Source of the DNA: Brachynemurus nebulosus
Taxonomy: Eukaryota; Arthropoda; Insecta; Neuroptera; Myrmeleontidae
NCBI GenBank assembly: GCA_035578155.1
Contig: JAPWDM010000016.1
Span: 11,948,608-12,012,607 of the forward strand
Direction of reading: 5' to 3'
Length of the DNA: 64,000 nt
Shown here: piece after piece, positions 1-11,509 of the stretch
Numbering within the stretch: the first letter of the stretch is position 1
How the letters are laid out: each line of letters starts with the position of its first letter
Program-made: the position numbers and the translations under genes
The notes under the pieces: model-generated
The model's input: the letters and a program-made list of their open reading frames with translations, nothing else
Database searches by the model: none
What the model was told of the DNA's origin: nothing

Positions 1-70
1 TTATACTGTAACTTATATAAAAATAAACTTATGCAGCAAAACATGAGTGGCTCTTATTTTGTTTTGAGTA

Positions 71-71
<1 letters not shown>

Positions 72-145
<74 letters not shown>
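72..145. repeat. (TA)n microsatellite
   Basis: Uninterrupted TA dinucleotide run of about 74 bp. Nothing else is recognisable in the surrounding 1-550, which is AT-rich with no gene seen; 282-315 has two short direct copies of GTACAACTGTGCG. Confidence 0.97.
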
Positions 146-147
<2 letters not shown>

Positions 148-550
148 GAATTGTTTATAATCTAAAAAATTCTAAAAAAAAATATTTTTTCTAACACCCG
201 CTTCTAAAGTTCAATATTCGAGCGTTGTGTAGTGGGCGTAAAGAGCAGTTTTCATATTATTGTAAAACAAACGACAAAGTACAACTGTGCGCGAAAGTAC
301 AACTGTGCGTGAAAGTAGCTAAAACTATGCGAGAAAATAATGATATTCATTTGTCAATGATAATCGTATTCAAATTAAACATGGAAACGATCAACAAATT
401 AATAAAAAAAATAAAAACGGTCTACAAATTAATAAAAAAAATTTTTTTTCATATAACATTATAAAATAAAATTAACCCTACTATTTTCTAATATTACTTA
501 AAAATAATTAACTTTTTTCTATTAAACTTTAGAAGCCGTCGTTAAAAAAA

Positions 551-737
551 ATTATGTTCGATACGTATGCGTAAAGTGAGGTATCCAATAGGCTTAAACT
601 GGGCCACTCGCTAAAGGGACTGACGCATACACAACGAGATCGAGTGCGCTGTATACCCCCACTCGCCTGACGGTTCTTAGCCTAACTTAAGCCTACTAAT
701 ATACCTCTTTTTACGCATAATATGTATCGAAAATAAT
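551..737. mobile_element. Foldback MITE-like element
   Basis: The two ends are imperfect inverted repeats: TTCGATACGTATGCGTAAA, then GAGGTAT and TAGGCTTAA on the left, mirrored by the sequence running out to TATGTATCGAA on the right. Arms are about 60 bp around a more GC-rich centre near 645. No coding capacity and no clear TSD. Family unknown. Confidence 0.6.
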
Positions 738-1045
738 TATTTAATGCTTATTTTTTTAAATTTATTTATTAAAAAAAAAAAAAAAAATTAGGTACAATAC
801 AACTATCATTTAATGTACATATACTATTAACACAACATTACAACAGTTTCTTTACAAAATTTCACAGCTCGCGTTATATTTGAAGGTTGTAAAAGATGTA
901 CCTGGAAGATAACAAAATATTAAGACGCCACGTACACCGCTTTTCTTTGGCGATTAACTCATAACTGACAAAATTCAGTAGCTTAGATTGATCTATGACG
1001 GTGTTTCAAAAAACAAATTTCCAGGGTATACAAAAAATACTTCTG

Positions 1046-1139
<94 letters not shown>

Positions 1140-1668
1140 GAGTGTATCCGTGTCTGTGCGGTTACGTTACGTTACATATGAATACACTCATAAGGAAAGC
1201 ATTAAAGTATTAAGAAATTTTTATCGTGTCTGCCACAGTGAGTGTCTCTGACGTTCAATGTCTGTAAATATGATTCAATCTTTATTGTTATAATGTACCG
1301 CAAACTTAAGGTACTTTTTTCATATGTGTTTCAACTTAGATTTCGATTAAACAGCAATTTATTCATAAGAACACGAAAATAAAAAAAGTTTAAAGTTTTT
1401 AGAAACAAAAAATAACATCATATCTGAAAATATCAATTAAAATCTCAGCATAATTGCCATAATAACAATAATTATTAATATTATAGACGACGGGGTGGAT
1501 AGGGGTGAATGGAGACGGAAGGTGAATTAATAGAAATGCTATGTTAAGTATAAAGGAAACGAATGTAGTGTGATTAGGGGTGGACAGAGACAGGATATGG
1601 GTTAATAGTGAATAATTATAATTATTCTACTACGGTTTAACAAAGCTGGCATTTGTCAAAAAATATGT
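738..1668. other. AT-rich interval without gene
   Basis: No coding region seen. It contains a poly-A run near 770-787, the (TA)n tract at 1050-1135, and a weak direct repeat of about 38 bp (1496-1533 and 1573-1610, period about 77) sharing AGGGGTG and TTAATAG. Confidence 0.5.
1050..1135. repeat. (TA)n microsatellite
   Basis: Pure TA run of about 86 bp, ending at ACATAGAGTG. Confidence 0.97.
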
Positions 1669-2211
1669 TAGCTAACGGTGCTTGCACCGTTACAAACAAG
1701 AGGGCTCTAAATCAAAAAATTGATGCACTTTAAATATTTTTTCATGGGTTCTCTGGTTTTTACGGTATAAATACTTAATTTCTGAAGTACAGCTACATTC
1801 AAAAACTATGAAATAAAAAACTCACGCATTGATTTAGGAATCGTATTTTTACCATAGAGATAGTACATGTAGGGTAGGCAACTCCTATGCTGCACTAAGT
1901 GGTGGTTATGGAAGGAGAAAAAAAGATGGAAAATATATGTACTGTTTCTATTTTTGTTTCCTGACGCATGCGCATTAGTAGACTTTATATGGTGCATAAT
2001 TTAAATCAACTGCATCAACTGCGTACATAATTGAAAATAAAAAGAGATAGAAACTGTACAGTTATTTTTTATTTCTTTTTCTTGGACCAACGCATTTCTG
2101 ATGGCTTGCCTGCTCTATTGTATTATCTCTATGATTTTTACTGTCTAATGCATGTTAATTTTTTGAATCAAAGCCCTCTGGTTTGTAACGATGCAAGCAT
2201 CGTCAGCTAAA
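1669..2211. mobile_element. Foldback element with hairpin-bearing TIRs
   Basis: Left end GCTAACGGTGCTTGCACCGT, followed by TACAAAC, AGAGGGCT and ATCAAAAAATT, is mirrored at the right end (AATTTTTTGAATCA, AGCCCTCT, GTTTGTAACGATGC, GCATCGTCAGC). A second inverted block inside (CCATAGAGATAGTAC near 1852 against ATTATCTCTATG near 2123) shows that the inverted repeat continues inward. Each end also folds on itself: AACGGTGC-TT-GCACCGTT on the left, AACGATGC-AA-GCATCGT on the right. No open frame of interest. The family is not recognised; Helitron-like or foldback elements are possible. Confidence 0.7.
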
Positions 2212-2990
2212 GTTAGGCTAACAAAATTTTCCGGCGAACGCCAACAAAGATATATGTTCGGCTTTATATATAGTGTTTTTAAACTAAGCTCATGATAACA
2301 TTTTTATGTTTTATCCCAATTTCCTCGTCTTTTCCTGATTCAGCCCAGTTTACGGTATACAAACAAACTCATTCTATGTCTAGGCCAAGCCCTAAGCGAA
2401 TGCATAAAAAAATCTGGATAGCAGTGTGTCCGGAGTGTGTTAGATACCGCTTAAGGCATTTAGTTGGTCGGTGTCGGTCACCGAATGCGCGAGGTTTGTT
2501 ATGTATTGTTAAGACCATTATTGCTTGAACTGCACGTTGCTCTGTCCGCTAATACGTGTTATGTAGTTGTGTGTGTGTGTGTATACTCACACAGAAGCAA
2601 ACATCAAATCCACACTACTACAAACAGTGTGTACCTGGTACCTACACAACATAGTGGTGGAAAGAGGAGGGTATTTTTTTGTCTACGCAGGTATTAGTAG
2701 TACACAGATAGCAAGTTAGTTTCTGATTATTCTGTGGTCTAGGCACTATATGTGCTTTATGCCGTACAACAGTAACCGGTACATTAATTATCAAAATCAT
2801 GGAACACTGGAAGCAATACAACTATCTCTTTCCTGCAAGCACTTATGGGCAAGTATATGCAATTTACAGAACTATGTTGTCATTCACTTACTAGCTTCCA
2901 ACGGGTGTGTTTCAATTACACCACAAATCCAATTTTACGTAGTGGTCGGTGCAAATTTAAGGGGAAGTACGTAAAATCGGAAGATCAGGG
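2212..2990. other. Unassigned interval
   Basis: No gene recognised. There is a short GT run at 2567-2582. Short open frames here show no domain and no biased codon use that I can see. Confidence 0.4.
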
Positions 2991-3114
2991 GCGTCAGTAA
3001 ATTTTTGTTTCGGGGGTTGGTAAATATTATTTATTTGAATTTATTTAAAACAAAATCATTTTAAGAGACAATTTACACCTAAAATTTGGTTGTGTAGACA
3101 AAGGAAATCGAATG

Positions 3115-3900
3115 TTATACTAATGGATAATATGAGTGATGACTTAAAAAACTATCGAAAAATCAATTTCACTATTGGATTCATTAGCGTAAAAGACGCC
3201 AAATAACGGAAGCTGAAAAAAATTCTAGAATATTCTACTAGTGAACTAGCAAAGGTACCAAAAAACAAACTTCACTATTGAATTGGGCACTAAAGATTAG
3301 ATTAAGCAGCGCATATTGACAAAAATTCTAGAATGTTCTATTCGTGAACTAACAAAGATATCAAAAAATCGATTGCACTATTTAATTGGTCATCGAATAA
3401 AAGACAGAATAGCACATTTTGATAAATGTTCTAGAATATTCTATTTGTCAAATAGCAAAAATTGTTTGTCAAAATCGGACATTTGGTTTACATTAGTTTA
3501 ATTTCGGTTGGACAATTAAGTGGTGCAGTAGATTTTCCAATATCTTCGTTAGTTGACAAATAGAATATTCTAGAACATTTCCCAAAATGTGTTATTTGGT
3601 CTCTTTTTTGGTAGCCAATTCAATGACGACGTCTGTTTTTGAATATCTTTTCTAGTTGACGAATAGAATATTCCAGAATATTTGTCAAAATGTGTAATTT
3701 GACCTCCTTTTCAATGGACAATTAAATGGTACAATTGATTTTTTAATATCTTTGCTAGTTGACAAATAGAACATTCTAGAATTTTTGTTAAACTACACTG
3801 TTTGATCTCATTTGTAATGACCAATTCAACGGTGAAGTCTTTTTTTTGATATCTCTGCTAGTTGACGATTAGAATATTCTAGAATTTTACGTTACTCATT
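3115..3900. repeat. Inverted array of 103-bp monomers, each with a heat-shock element
   Basis: Three monomers in one orientation (about 3120-3450) face four in the opposite orientation (about 3530-3890), with a symmetry point near 3502. Each monomer has a conserved TTCTAGAATATTC core followed by GTGAACTAGCAAAGATATCA-like sequence and a CACTATTTAATTGG-like block. The seven cores start at 3223, 3326, 3429, 3563, 3666, 3769 and 3872. Within each half the spacing is exactly 103 bp. The flanks (TCAGGGGCGT at 2988, ACGGCCCTGA at 4005) resemble hAT-type ends, but I found no matching TSD. Confidence 0.85.
3223..3884. promoter_or_regulatory. Seven perfect three-unit HSE sequences
   Basis: Heat-shock factor binds alternating GAA and TTC pentamers (nGAAnnTTCnnGAAn). 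Perfect three-unit matches lie at 3223-3235, 3326-3338, 3429-3441, 3563-3575, 3666-3678, 3769-3781 and 3872-3884. One carries TG and one carries CC in place of a spacer or flanking TA/CT, which leaves the GAA/TTC units intact. Binding is inferred from consensus only; no adjacent gene is visible that they would regulate. Confidence 0.6.
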
Positions 3901-4179
3901 TTGCATTTGCATTTTGCATATTACGTATACAGAATATGTGTATATATATCTGCAGTGAAATTTTAAAATTTTTAAAGGCTACGAGACCCTCAGACAATAT
4001 CATCTACGGCCCTGAGTCTGGCTTGGTACATAAATTTTCAACAACACAGACAAACAACAACATATCTGTGAGAGGAGAAACTCACTAAATCGCTGACGTT
4101 ACTACGTAAAATCGGAGTACGTACCATTGGATGGCCACTGTATTGTCATATTGTTGCCGTTGTGTTGAAACGGTATATT

Positions 4180-4345
4180 GCATGTACGTACCACATACAT
4201 ATTATGTATTTTTTTTAATATATGCGTATGCAAGACACGCATACACACAACCATATATCGCACTACCACACACAACTCCGCGTGCACATATATAAGATAG
4301 TGGTGGGGTATTTTTTATCCTTTAGCGTTACGCTGGTTTCAGTAG
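4180..4345 (+). repeat. Dispersed repeat, copy 1
   Basis: It shares blocks with 62775-62965: TACATATTATGTAT, TATGCAAGACAC, CATACACACAAC, CACACACAACTCC, CGTGCACATATAT and TATCCTTT followed by TTACGCT. The order is the same and the copies are diverged, with indels. No function recognised. Confidence 0.65.
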
Positions 4346-4783
4346 CAAATGTCGTTTATTTTTACAGAAAATCATCAAGTACCTATTATTTCTTTTTTGA
4401 ATGTATAAATACAAAAAGTTCGAAATTATTTTATATTAGAATTTCAATTTTGGTCGACCCTACGGGTTGTCCCCATTTACTCTTTTCTCGTCTCTTTTGA
4501 CCCCAATTTTTCATAGAGAAGAAATTATACGATTTTTGTTAATTTTTCAAAAACCACCGATATTTTTAAATTTTTTTGGATACTGCTGATAAAGTGACCA
4601 TCTTCGCGTAAATTTTTAATATATTAAAGATTAGGTACTCATAAAATAAATACAAAAAAATACGGTGTGAAGTCTGAATGCGTACCTATTCATCCTTGTC
4701 TACGGTAGCACTTTTTTTATTGACATAAATATTAGAAACGCAGGAAAAGAGACCAGGAATCAACATAGAAGTGGATTATGGTA

Positions 4784-5490
4784 CGATATATTTTCTGAAA
4801 AAAGTGCTTAGGACCAAAGTTATAGAGTTCAAAGTGATGCACTTGATGATGACTTTGAAGTTGACCTTGAGGTCAATTTCCAAAGTCATTTGAAAATCAT
4901 TTAATATTTTTCAAAAGGAGTAGTTTACTTTTCATCCCTAAATGGTTCAAAGTATATTCGAACGAATTTCACATGCAAGATAGAAAATAAGTGATCAAGA
5001 AGTAATTTTGAAAAATACTTGCTCAATCGCAATCGGAAAAATAATAGTTAATCATATGTTGAATTGAATTCCTAATATGATAACTATAGAGTAGCAATAA
5101 AAATTTTAAAAAATTTTGAAAATTTCTAATATAACATAAAGTTAATGTTTAACTTACAGTTGGAGTGATATTAAATCTTTTCTTAACTTTACTTCTAAAA
5201 TTACTTACAAAAATGTTTTCTTCTAATTTTTTCTATAAATTTGCGCCTATTTTTCCATTTCGTCAGGTTTTTATTTTTTTTATTTTAGAAAAATAACGCA
5301 ACAAATCAATTTTGAAGATAGATTGAGTCAATACATGAAATTACTGCTTATAGGTACAGGATATGGTCAAAGTTCGGCAATGGCTAATCATTTTCAACTG
5401 ACCTTGAAAATCGATTTCAGGGTCACTATCAAGTGCATCGCTTTAAATTCTACAAATTTGGTACTCAGCCCTTTTTTCAGAAAATATGTC
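4784..5490. mobile_element. Foldback repeat
   Basis: Arms of about 110 bp (4784-4900 and 5380-5490) are inverted: ATATTTTCTGAAAAAAG then GATGCACTTGAT then GACCTTG on the left, and the mirror image CAAGTGCATCGC and CTTTTTTCAGAAAATAT on the right. The centre is AT-rich and not coding. The flanks 4346-4783 show nothing recognisable. Confidence 0.6.
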
Positions 5491-5839
5491 GTTTCAAAAA
5501 TATTTAGCTATAACTGTTTTCATCTACAGAGGTTGAATGGTGTTTTCTACCCCTAAAAAGCGTATTTAGCCGAAATAAAAAAACACGTATTTAATATTTT
5601 TCGCTGTTTAATAAGTATGTTAAGTTTCATTCAAATTGGCAAGTATTAGTTGGGTAGTGTTATTTGTCAGAATGTTTTGCCGATCTAGTTTTTTCAATAT
5701 TTCTTTGCTCGTTTTCAGAATTTGTATTTTAATTTCTACGGACAATTAACTCATTCTTTTCTTCGATTTTAGTAACTTTTATTTGCTGATGTTGACCATT
5801 AATTGATCGAAACATATCAAATATTTTTCAATGATTTTT

Positions 5840-6290
5840 TTAGCGAATGTCGAAAATTTTGAAAATTTTTTCACCGTTAGTAAGTTAAAGTATTTGAATT
5901 CATTAAGTAATTAAATGATGTCCACAAGAACCTTACGAACTACCATAAGTTATATGAGATCCCTAGGACCCGTTTTTTACTGTTAGGATAAACTTTTTAC
6001 TAAAATTATTTTAGATGAATAAAGGTTATGTTGTATGATTTCCGCCAGGGTTTACTGTTCCCATTATTGTAAAAAATAAACTAACCGACCGATTTTGAAA
6101 ATTTTTTCACTGTTAGAGAACTAAATTATTTTAGATGGATACAACTATGCTGCACAAAGTCCGTTCGGGTTCTTGGGTTCCAAAAATATCAAAACTAATT
6201 ACCCAGCCGATTTTAAAAAATCTTTTACTCTTAGAAAGCTAAACTATTTTAAATAGGTACAGTTCTTAGATGAGATCCGCCAGTCCCCAA
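5840..6290. repeat. Diverged tandem repeat, about 150-bp units
   Basis: Three units share GAAAATTTTTTCAC, AAATTATTTTAGATG, GATCCGCC and GGGTTCC-like blocks. A further single unit occurs at 42720-42900 (CCGATTTTGAAAATTTGTTC, GAGATCCGCCTGGGTCCTGG). Likely an old interspersed repeat; class not assigned. Confidence 0.55.
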
Positions 6291-6292
6291 AA

Positions 6293-6335
6293 TTTGGAAA
6301 TTCGCTATGTTATGCAGATGCTGCGACAGGGGTAT
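6293..6335 (+). repeat. 3' end of the GATGCTGCGACAGGGG family
   Basis: Only the terminal block of the family seen in full at 15005-15331 remains here: GGAAATTCGCTATGTTATGC followed by AGATGCTGCGACAGGGGTAT. The upstream part is missing. Confidence 0.7.
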
Positions 6336-6465
6336 TTTCTAATCGTGGTCGCACTATATAAGTAGTGTAGGTTTCTATATAAAGTATAACGATCTCATTC
6401 TAACACTATTCAGAAGTACATTTGTGTAAGAATGTCAGTTGTACAGAGTAGGTAGTATAATAGTA

Positions 6466-6467
<2 letters not shown>

Positions 6468-6557
<90 letters not shown>
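6468..6557. repeat. (TA)n microsatellite
   Basis: TA run of about 90 bp with a single CATA interruption at about 6500. Confidence 0.97.
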
Positions 6558-6560
<3 letters not shown>

Positions 6561-8229
6561 TAGGCAAAGCAGAAAGTAAATAGGTAGCAGGCAAACATAT
6601 TTTAATTGTGCCATATTCTCGTTTCTATTATAATTAATGCTCTTTACGCATGATTTTTTGCGTGACATATTTAATTCATGCTTCACTTATCCACATCGCT
6701 ATATACAGCAATCATTAATAAGACATATTATACAGGTACCTACGTAGCTACCTATCTAGTCAGCTATGAACGATGCAGATGTTGTAGAATATTTATATTT
6801 AATGTTTAATTACTGTATCTCTACCTTTAGTGGGACTGTTAATTACTTTGCTTTTAATTACAACTTCTTTTTCCCCATTGTGAACTGCAAACTAATACTG
6901 GTGATTATTTATGTGTGTATAAGTTAAAAAGTTAAAAGTGGTTGTTGATTTCTTATACAGACTTAATCGACAAGTATTTTGCAATTAAAAATAATTTAAT
7001 TAACTCGGATAGACTAATTAATTAAATTAAAACTTGTTAGGTTACAGTAAGAACTGAATCAAATTTTTTTATATGTACGTGGCAATATTCATCAATATAA
7101 TATATATTATTGCTTGTACGGGAACTGAAAGCATTCGATGCAACGCCACCTAGTTTAGGTAGGACCTATCTTTGTCTGTATCAGTTTGGTGTGTAAAGTA
7201 AGAGAGATTAACAATAATTCTCTTTATCCTTTGTCACCTTTAAAAATTGCTCTCATTTGACGTGCACTTTATAATATGTGGTTCAGTGGGAAATTAGTAA
7301 ATCTGAATGTACTTATTTATTATTAAATCGATCCTAGTGTTCAATTTTGGTGAGCCTAAAATATTACGGAAGACGACGATATTTTTAGTTTTTGTATACA
7401 GAGTTAGAATATACAGAAAAAATGGACATGAGCCATGGGAAGAAAAGGACATTGACGTGGATAACCACGAAATTATAAGAATTTCGACCCATTTTCGAAA
7501 CCCAAAATACAGTATTTGGAAAAATGTTGAATGAGTCACCACATTCTACTCAAACCTGGATTAGTTGAAAGGACCAAAAATAATGTTAGCCCAGAACCCC
7601 CAAAGCTAATGGTGCGTCCCTTCCCATTACGATATTATTTTATGATAACTGTAGTTTACAGTAGATTCATCTGAGCTTTTTTTTTCCAAGAATTCTTCTA
7701 ATTGGAATAAAAAATAACTTCTTTACTATGTACTATTAATTGAATTCTGTTAAATATATTATTATAACTCATACTATATATATATATATATATATATATA
7801 CAAAAACAGAAACATATGTATGATATGCCTTTGTTAGATTTAAAAAATTCATACAAATCTGTTATATTTCATATGTAGACCAGGAAAAACTTGACGGGCA
7901 TGAAAAATGGGGAAAAGCTCTCATAACCCTAACCTTACCTAAAGGCTGTGTTCTTGTTCAATTCAATTGTTGGCATTCGAAGGGACGCGTATTCTCTCCT
8001 ATGCATATCATTTTACTCACCGTCATGGAAAATTCACTGTACATACTCATGCTTGAATAAAAGGGAGACAAGTTGCATCAAGGGATAAATAGACATATTA
8101 CGTACAGATTTCCTACAGAGTACCTACTGAAACACATATGTGTAATAAATATGTATGTACATAATGTACATACAGTCAACGACCGAGTTAGTTATTTTCT
8201 GTACAGTACATATCAAAAATTGTTTCCTT
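6558..8229. other. AT-rich interval without gene
   Basis: No gene recognised. It holds a short (TA)n at 7775-7801. Overlapping open frames on both strands at 7294-7542 have no recognisable domain and look like chance. Confidence 0.45.
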
Positions 8230-8480
8230 ATTTATTAGGTGCTAGCATTTACCCGAGACTTCGCCCGCATGGTGCTGAAACTAGACATCTAGTTAAAATG
8301 TATAAACTGTACTTTCGGTAGTAAACTGATGTATTTACTGTTGAAAAAACAGACTATAGTAAAAACTGTTACTTTTTTCTCGGGAATTTCCCCGCAGAAA
8401 TAAAATATTTTCCCCGGGTAAAAAATAACCTATAACATCCTTTTAACAATATGAAAAGTTCGAATGAAGCCAATAGTTAT
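8230..8480 (+). repeat. Old interspersed repeat, CTTCGCCCGC head and CCCGGG unit
   Basis: It begins with ACCCGAGACTTCGCCCGCAT, a motif common at the ends of arthropod interspersed repeats. It continues to TATTTTCCCCGGGTAAAAAA followed by TAACCTATAACATCC. The same CCCGGG unit resumes at 11830-12450 after two copies of the 1.5-kb element, which suggests those copies were inserted into this repeat. Confidence 0.55.
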
Positions 8481-8481
8481 T

Positions 8482-8612
8482 TTTTAGTCGAATTTTTCCT
8501 TGAAAAAATTAGACTTATACAGTCTATACGACAAGAACGGGGAGAGGCGAGAGTAGGGGCGCTATCCGTTTTTGGACCCGTAGAACACGAATATGTAGAA
8601 AAAAAATGTCTG

Positions 8613-8697
<85 letters not shown>

Positions 8698-10008
8698 CCC
8701 GCTACCTTTTAATATGTGTAGGGCCCCCCTATGGAAGTTAAGAGCTTAAATTTGGTAAATGGGGCTCATTCCGATGCACAACAATACTATCAAAGTGGGG
8801 TCAAATTTTGAGCAAATTTTGGATCCGACCCAACTTTTAAGGGGATGGTGGGGGGGGCGGAAAGCAATAAAAATTTTCCAAACCAGTTGGAAATAATGTT
8901 TCGGTCAATTATCTACAACAAATCCAAAATTCAGTTTCCTAGGATGATTTGGAGTGAGTAGGGGGGGGGGGAACGATTTTCGCTGGATCTAACACGCCCC
9001 CAGCCCTCCAGAATTAACGTAGAGGGTTGAAATTTGGTGTGTTGATAGAGTTCATACCTAAGTTGTGCTTTTTGAAGGTTTTAATATTTAACTCCTGCCC
9101 TCCTCATTTTTAAGTTACAATTTCATACTTTTTTGACGTTTTCGAAGTTTGTACCACTCGCACAGGTCACCCGAATAAACCTAGAGGGTTGAAGTTTTGT
9201 ATTCGGATTGAGTTAGTATCAAGGGGTGCCTTTTGGGGGTCTCGACTTTTAACCCCTACCCCCACCATTTTTATACCCAAAGGAACATGATTTTTCTTGT
9301 TTTTTAACAGTTTCGTTCGGGTCAAAATCTCCCCAAATAAACCCAGGGGGCAGAAATTTTGTGTACAGGTTAAGCTAATTTGCCAGACACTGTTTTTTGG
9401 AGGTTTCAACTTTTAACCCTTACCCCCACGATTTTTACGCCAATATTTCCTTAATTTTTTTGCTTGTTTTCTAACACGTCTAGAGACTCTCTAAGGAAAC
9501 CTAGAGGGCTGAAATTTTGTACGTGTATTCAGTTAGTATCCAGCTAGTACCTTTTAGGGAGTCCAAATTACTTTTCTCCCCACTTCTCCCATTTTTACAT
9601 CGGAATTGAATGCTATTGTTAAATGTGTTTTAAATGCATTATTTTTATTCTAAATACAAGTAGGCGAATAGTAATTTTAAAAAATTTAAAAACAAGTGAA
9701 TTTACTTTTATAACAAATGAAATACATACATATTAAGTAATTTAAAAATGTTATTAAAGTCACTGTTTATTTATAAAATAGAAATTTTGGATTTTTTGGA
9801 AAGAAAAAATATCTTCATAAAAGCCTTCCAGTTTACTATTTAAGTTCCTTTTTTAATATTTAAAAATAAAACACAAAGGCAATTGACGGATAAGCATGGG
9901 TAGGAATGCCCTCGTACGAATTGTGTTGGCTTTTTCCCTGTTAACTGCTATCGGTACAAAATTGAAATTTATTGAGATTCAGCCCTTAAAAACTTAAAAC
10001 CTTTTTTT
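8482..10008 (+). mobile_element. 1.5-kb (TA)n-carrying repeat element, copy A
   Basis: Starts TTTTAGTCGAATTTTTCCTT and ends AAAACCTTTTTTT, directly followed by copy B. Order of parts: an AGGCGAGAG/GGGGCGCTATCCG block, GTCTGATA then the (TA)n tract at 8613-8694, TTTTCCCGC, AGGGCCCCCCTATGGAAGTT, then four diverged monomers starting at about 9012, 9174, 9336 and 9494 (periods 162, 162, 158). Each monomer has AAACCTAGAGGG, TGAAATTTTGT and TTTTAACCCCTACCCCCACC-like blocks. Frames crossing it are repetitive and not convincing as protein. The class is unknown; lack of TIRs, internal minisatellite and head-to-tail copies would fit a Helitron-like element or a satellite-forming unit. Confidence 0.75.
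8613..8694. repeat. (TA)n inside element copy A
   Basis: TA run of about 82 bp between GTCTGATATACA and TTTTCCCGC. The same position is occupied by TA runs in copies B and C. Confidence 0.97.
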
Positions 10009-11508
10009 AGTCGAATTTTCTCCGAAAAATTAGACTTATACAGTCTATACGATAAGAGCTGCGAGAGGCGAGACCAGGGGCGCTATCCGTTTTCGGACCC
10101 GTAGAACACGATTATGTAAAAAAAAAAGATGTCTGATATATATATATATATATATATATATTTTCCCGCAACCTTTTAATATGTGTAGGGCCCCCCTATG
10201 GAAGTTAAGAGATGAAATTTGGTAAGTGGGGCTTATTCCGATGCACAACAATACTATCAAAGTGGGGTCAAATTTTGGGCAAATTTTTTTTCGGACCCGA
10301 CCTTCAAGGGGGTGGTGGGGGGCGGAAAAGCAATAAAACTTTTCCAAATCGGTTTTAAATAATGTTTCGGTCAATTATCTACAACATATCCAAAATTCAG
10401 CTTCCTAGGATGATATGGTGGGAGTAGAGGGGGGGGAAAACGATTTTCGCTGGATCTAACAGGCCCCCAGCCCCCCAGAATTAACGTAGAGGGTTGAAAT
10501 TTGGTGTGTTGATAAAGTTCGTACCTAGGTTGTGCTTTTTGGAGGTTTTAATATTTTACCCCCACCCCCCTCATTTTTAAGCTACAATTTCATGCATTTT
10601 CGACGTTTTCGAAGTTTGTACCACTCGCACAGGTCACCCGAATAAACCTAGAGGGCTGAAATTTTGTATTCGGATTGAGTTAGTATCAAGGGGGTGCCTT
10701 TTGGGGGTCTCGACTTTTAACCCCTACCCCCACCATTTTTATACCCAAAAGAACATGATTTTTCTTGTTTTTTAACAGTTTCGTTCGGGTCAAAATCTCC
10801 CCAAATAAACCTAGAGGGCTGAAATTTGGTGTACAGGTTAAGCTAATAGCCAGACACTGTTTTTTGGAGGTTTCAACTTTTAACCCTTACCCCCACGATT
10901 TTTACGCCAATATTTCCTTAATTTTTTTGCTTGTTTTCTAACACGTCTAGAGACTCCATAAGGAAATCTAGAGGGCTGAAATTTTGTACGTGTATTCAGT
11001 TATTATCCAGCTAGTACCTTGTAGGGAGTCCACATCACTTTTCCCCCCACTTCTCCCATTTTTACATCGGAATTGAATGCTATTGTTAAATGTGTTTTAA
11101 AAGCATTATGTTTATTCTAAATACAAGTAGGCGAATAGTAATTTTAAAAAATTTAAAAAAAAGTGAACTTACTTTTATGACAAATGAAATACGTACATAT
11201 TAAGTAATTTAAAAATGTTATTAAAGTCACTGTTTATTTATAAATTAGGAATTTTGAATTTTTAGTATTTATAAAATAGAAATTTTGGATTTTTTTGGAA
11301 AGAAAAAATATCTTTATAAAGGCCTTCCAGTTTACTATTGAAGGTCCTTTTTTAATATTTAAAACTAAAACATAAAGGCAATTAGCGGATAAACATGGGC
11401 AGGAATGTCCTCGTACGAAGTGTGTTGGCTTTTTTTCTGCTACCTGTTTTCGGCACAAAATTGAAATTTACTGAGATACAGCCCTTAAATACTTAAAACC
11501 TTTTTTTA
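10009..11508 (+). mobile_element. 1.5-kb (TA)n-carrying repeat element, copy B
   Basis: Head-to-tail with copy A and very similar along its whole length. Differences include a much shorter (TA)n (10136-10161) and a local duplication near 11250-11290, where TATTTATAAA occurs twice. The four AAACCTAGAGGG monomers are present. It ends AAAACCTTTTTTTAAAG, after which a 161-bp unit is duplicated. Confidence 0.75.
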
Positions 11509-11509
11509 A

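Noticed and set aside
2988..4014. hAT boundaries around the HSE array (TCAGGGGCGT and ACGGCCCTGA)
   Set aside because: The flanking 8-bp sequences do not match, so the ends of that element remain undefined.
7294..7542. Overlapping frames on both strands of about 75-82 codons
   Set aside because: No domain, no start context, and both strands open equally; typical of chance.
8451..8741. 96-codon plus-strand frame ending in Tyr-Ile repeats
   Set aside because: It runs from a repeat fragment into element copy A and through its (TA)n tract; the equivalent frame in copy B is broken.
9167..9409. Minus-strand frame with repeated QNF.PLGLFG
   Set aside because: The peptide repeat is a direct reflection of the DNA monomers of the 1.5-kb element; other copies have stops, and no domain is recognised.
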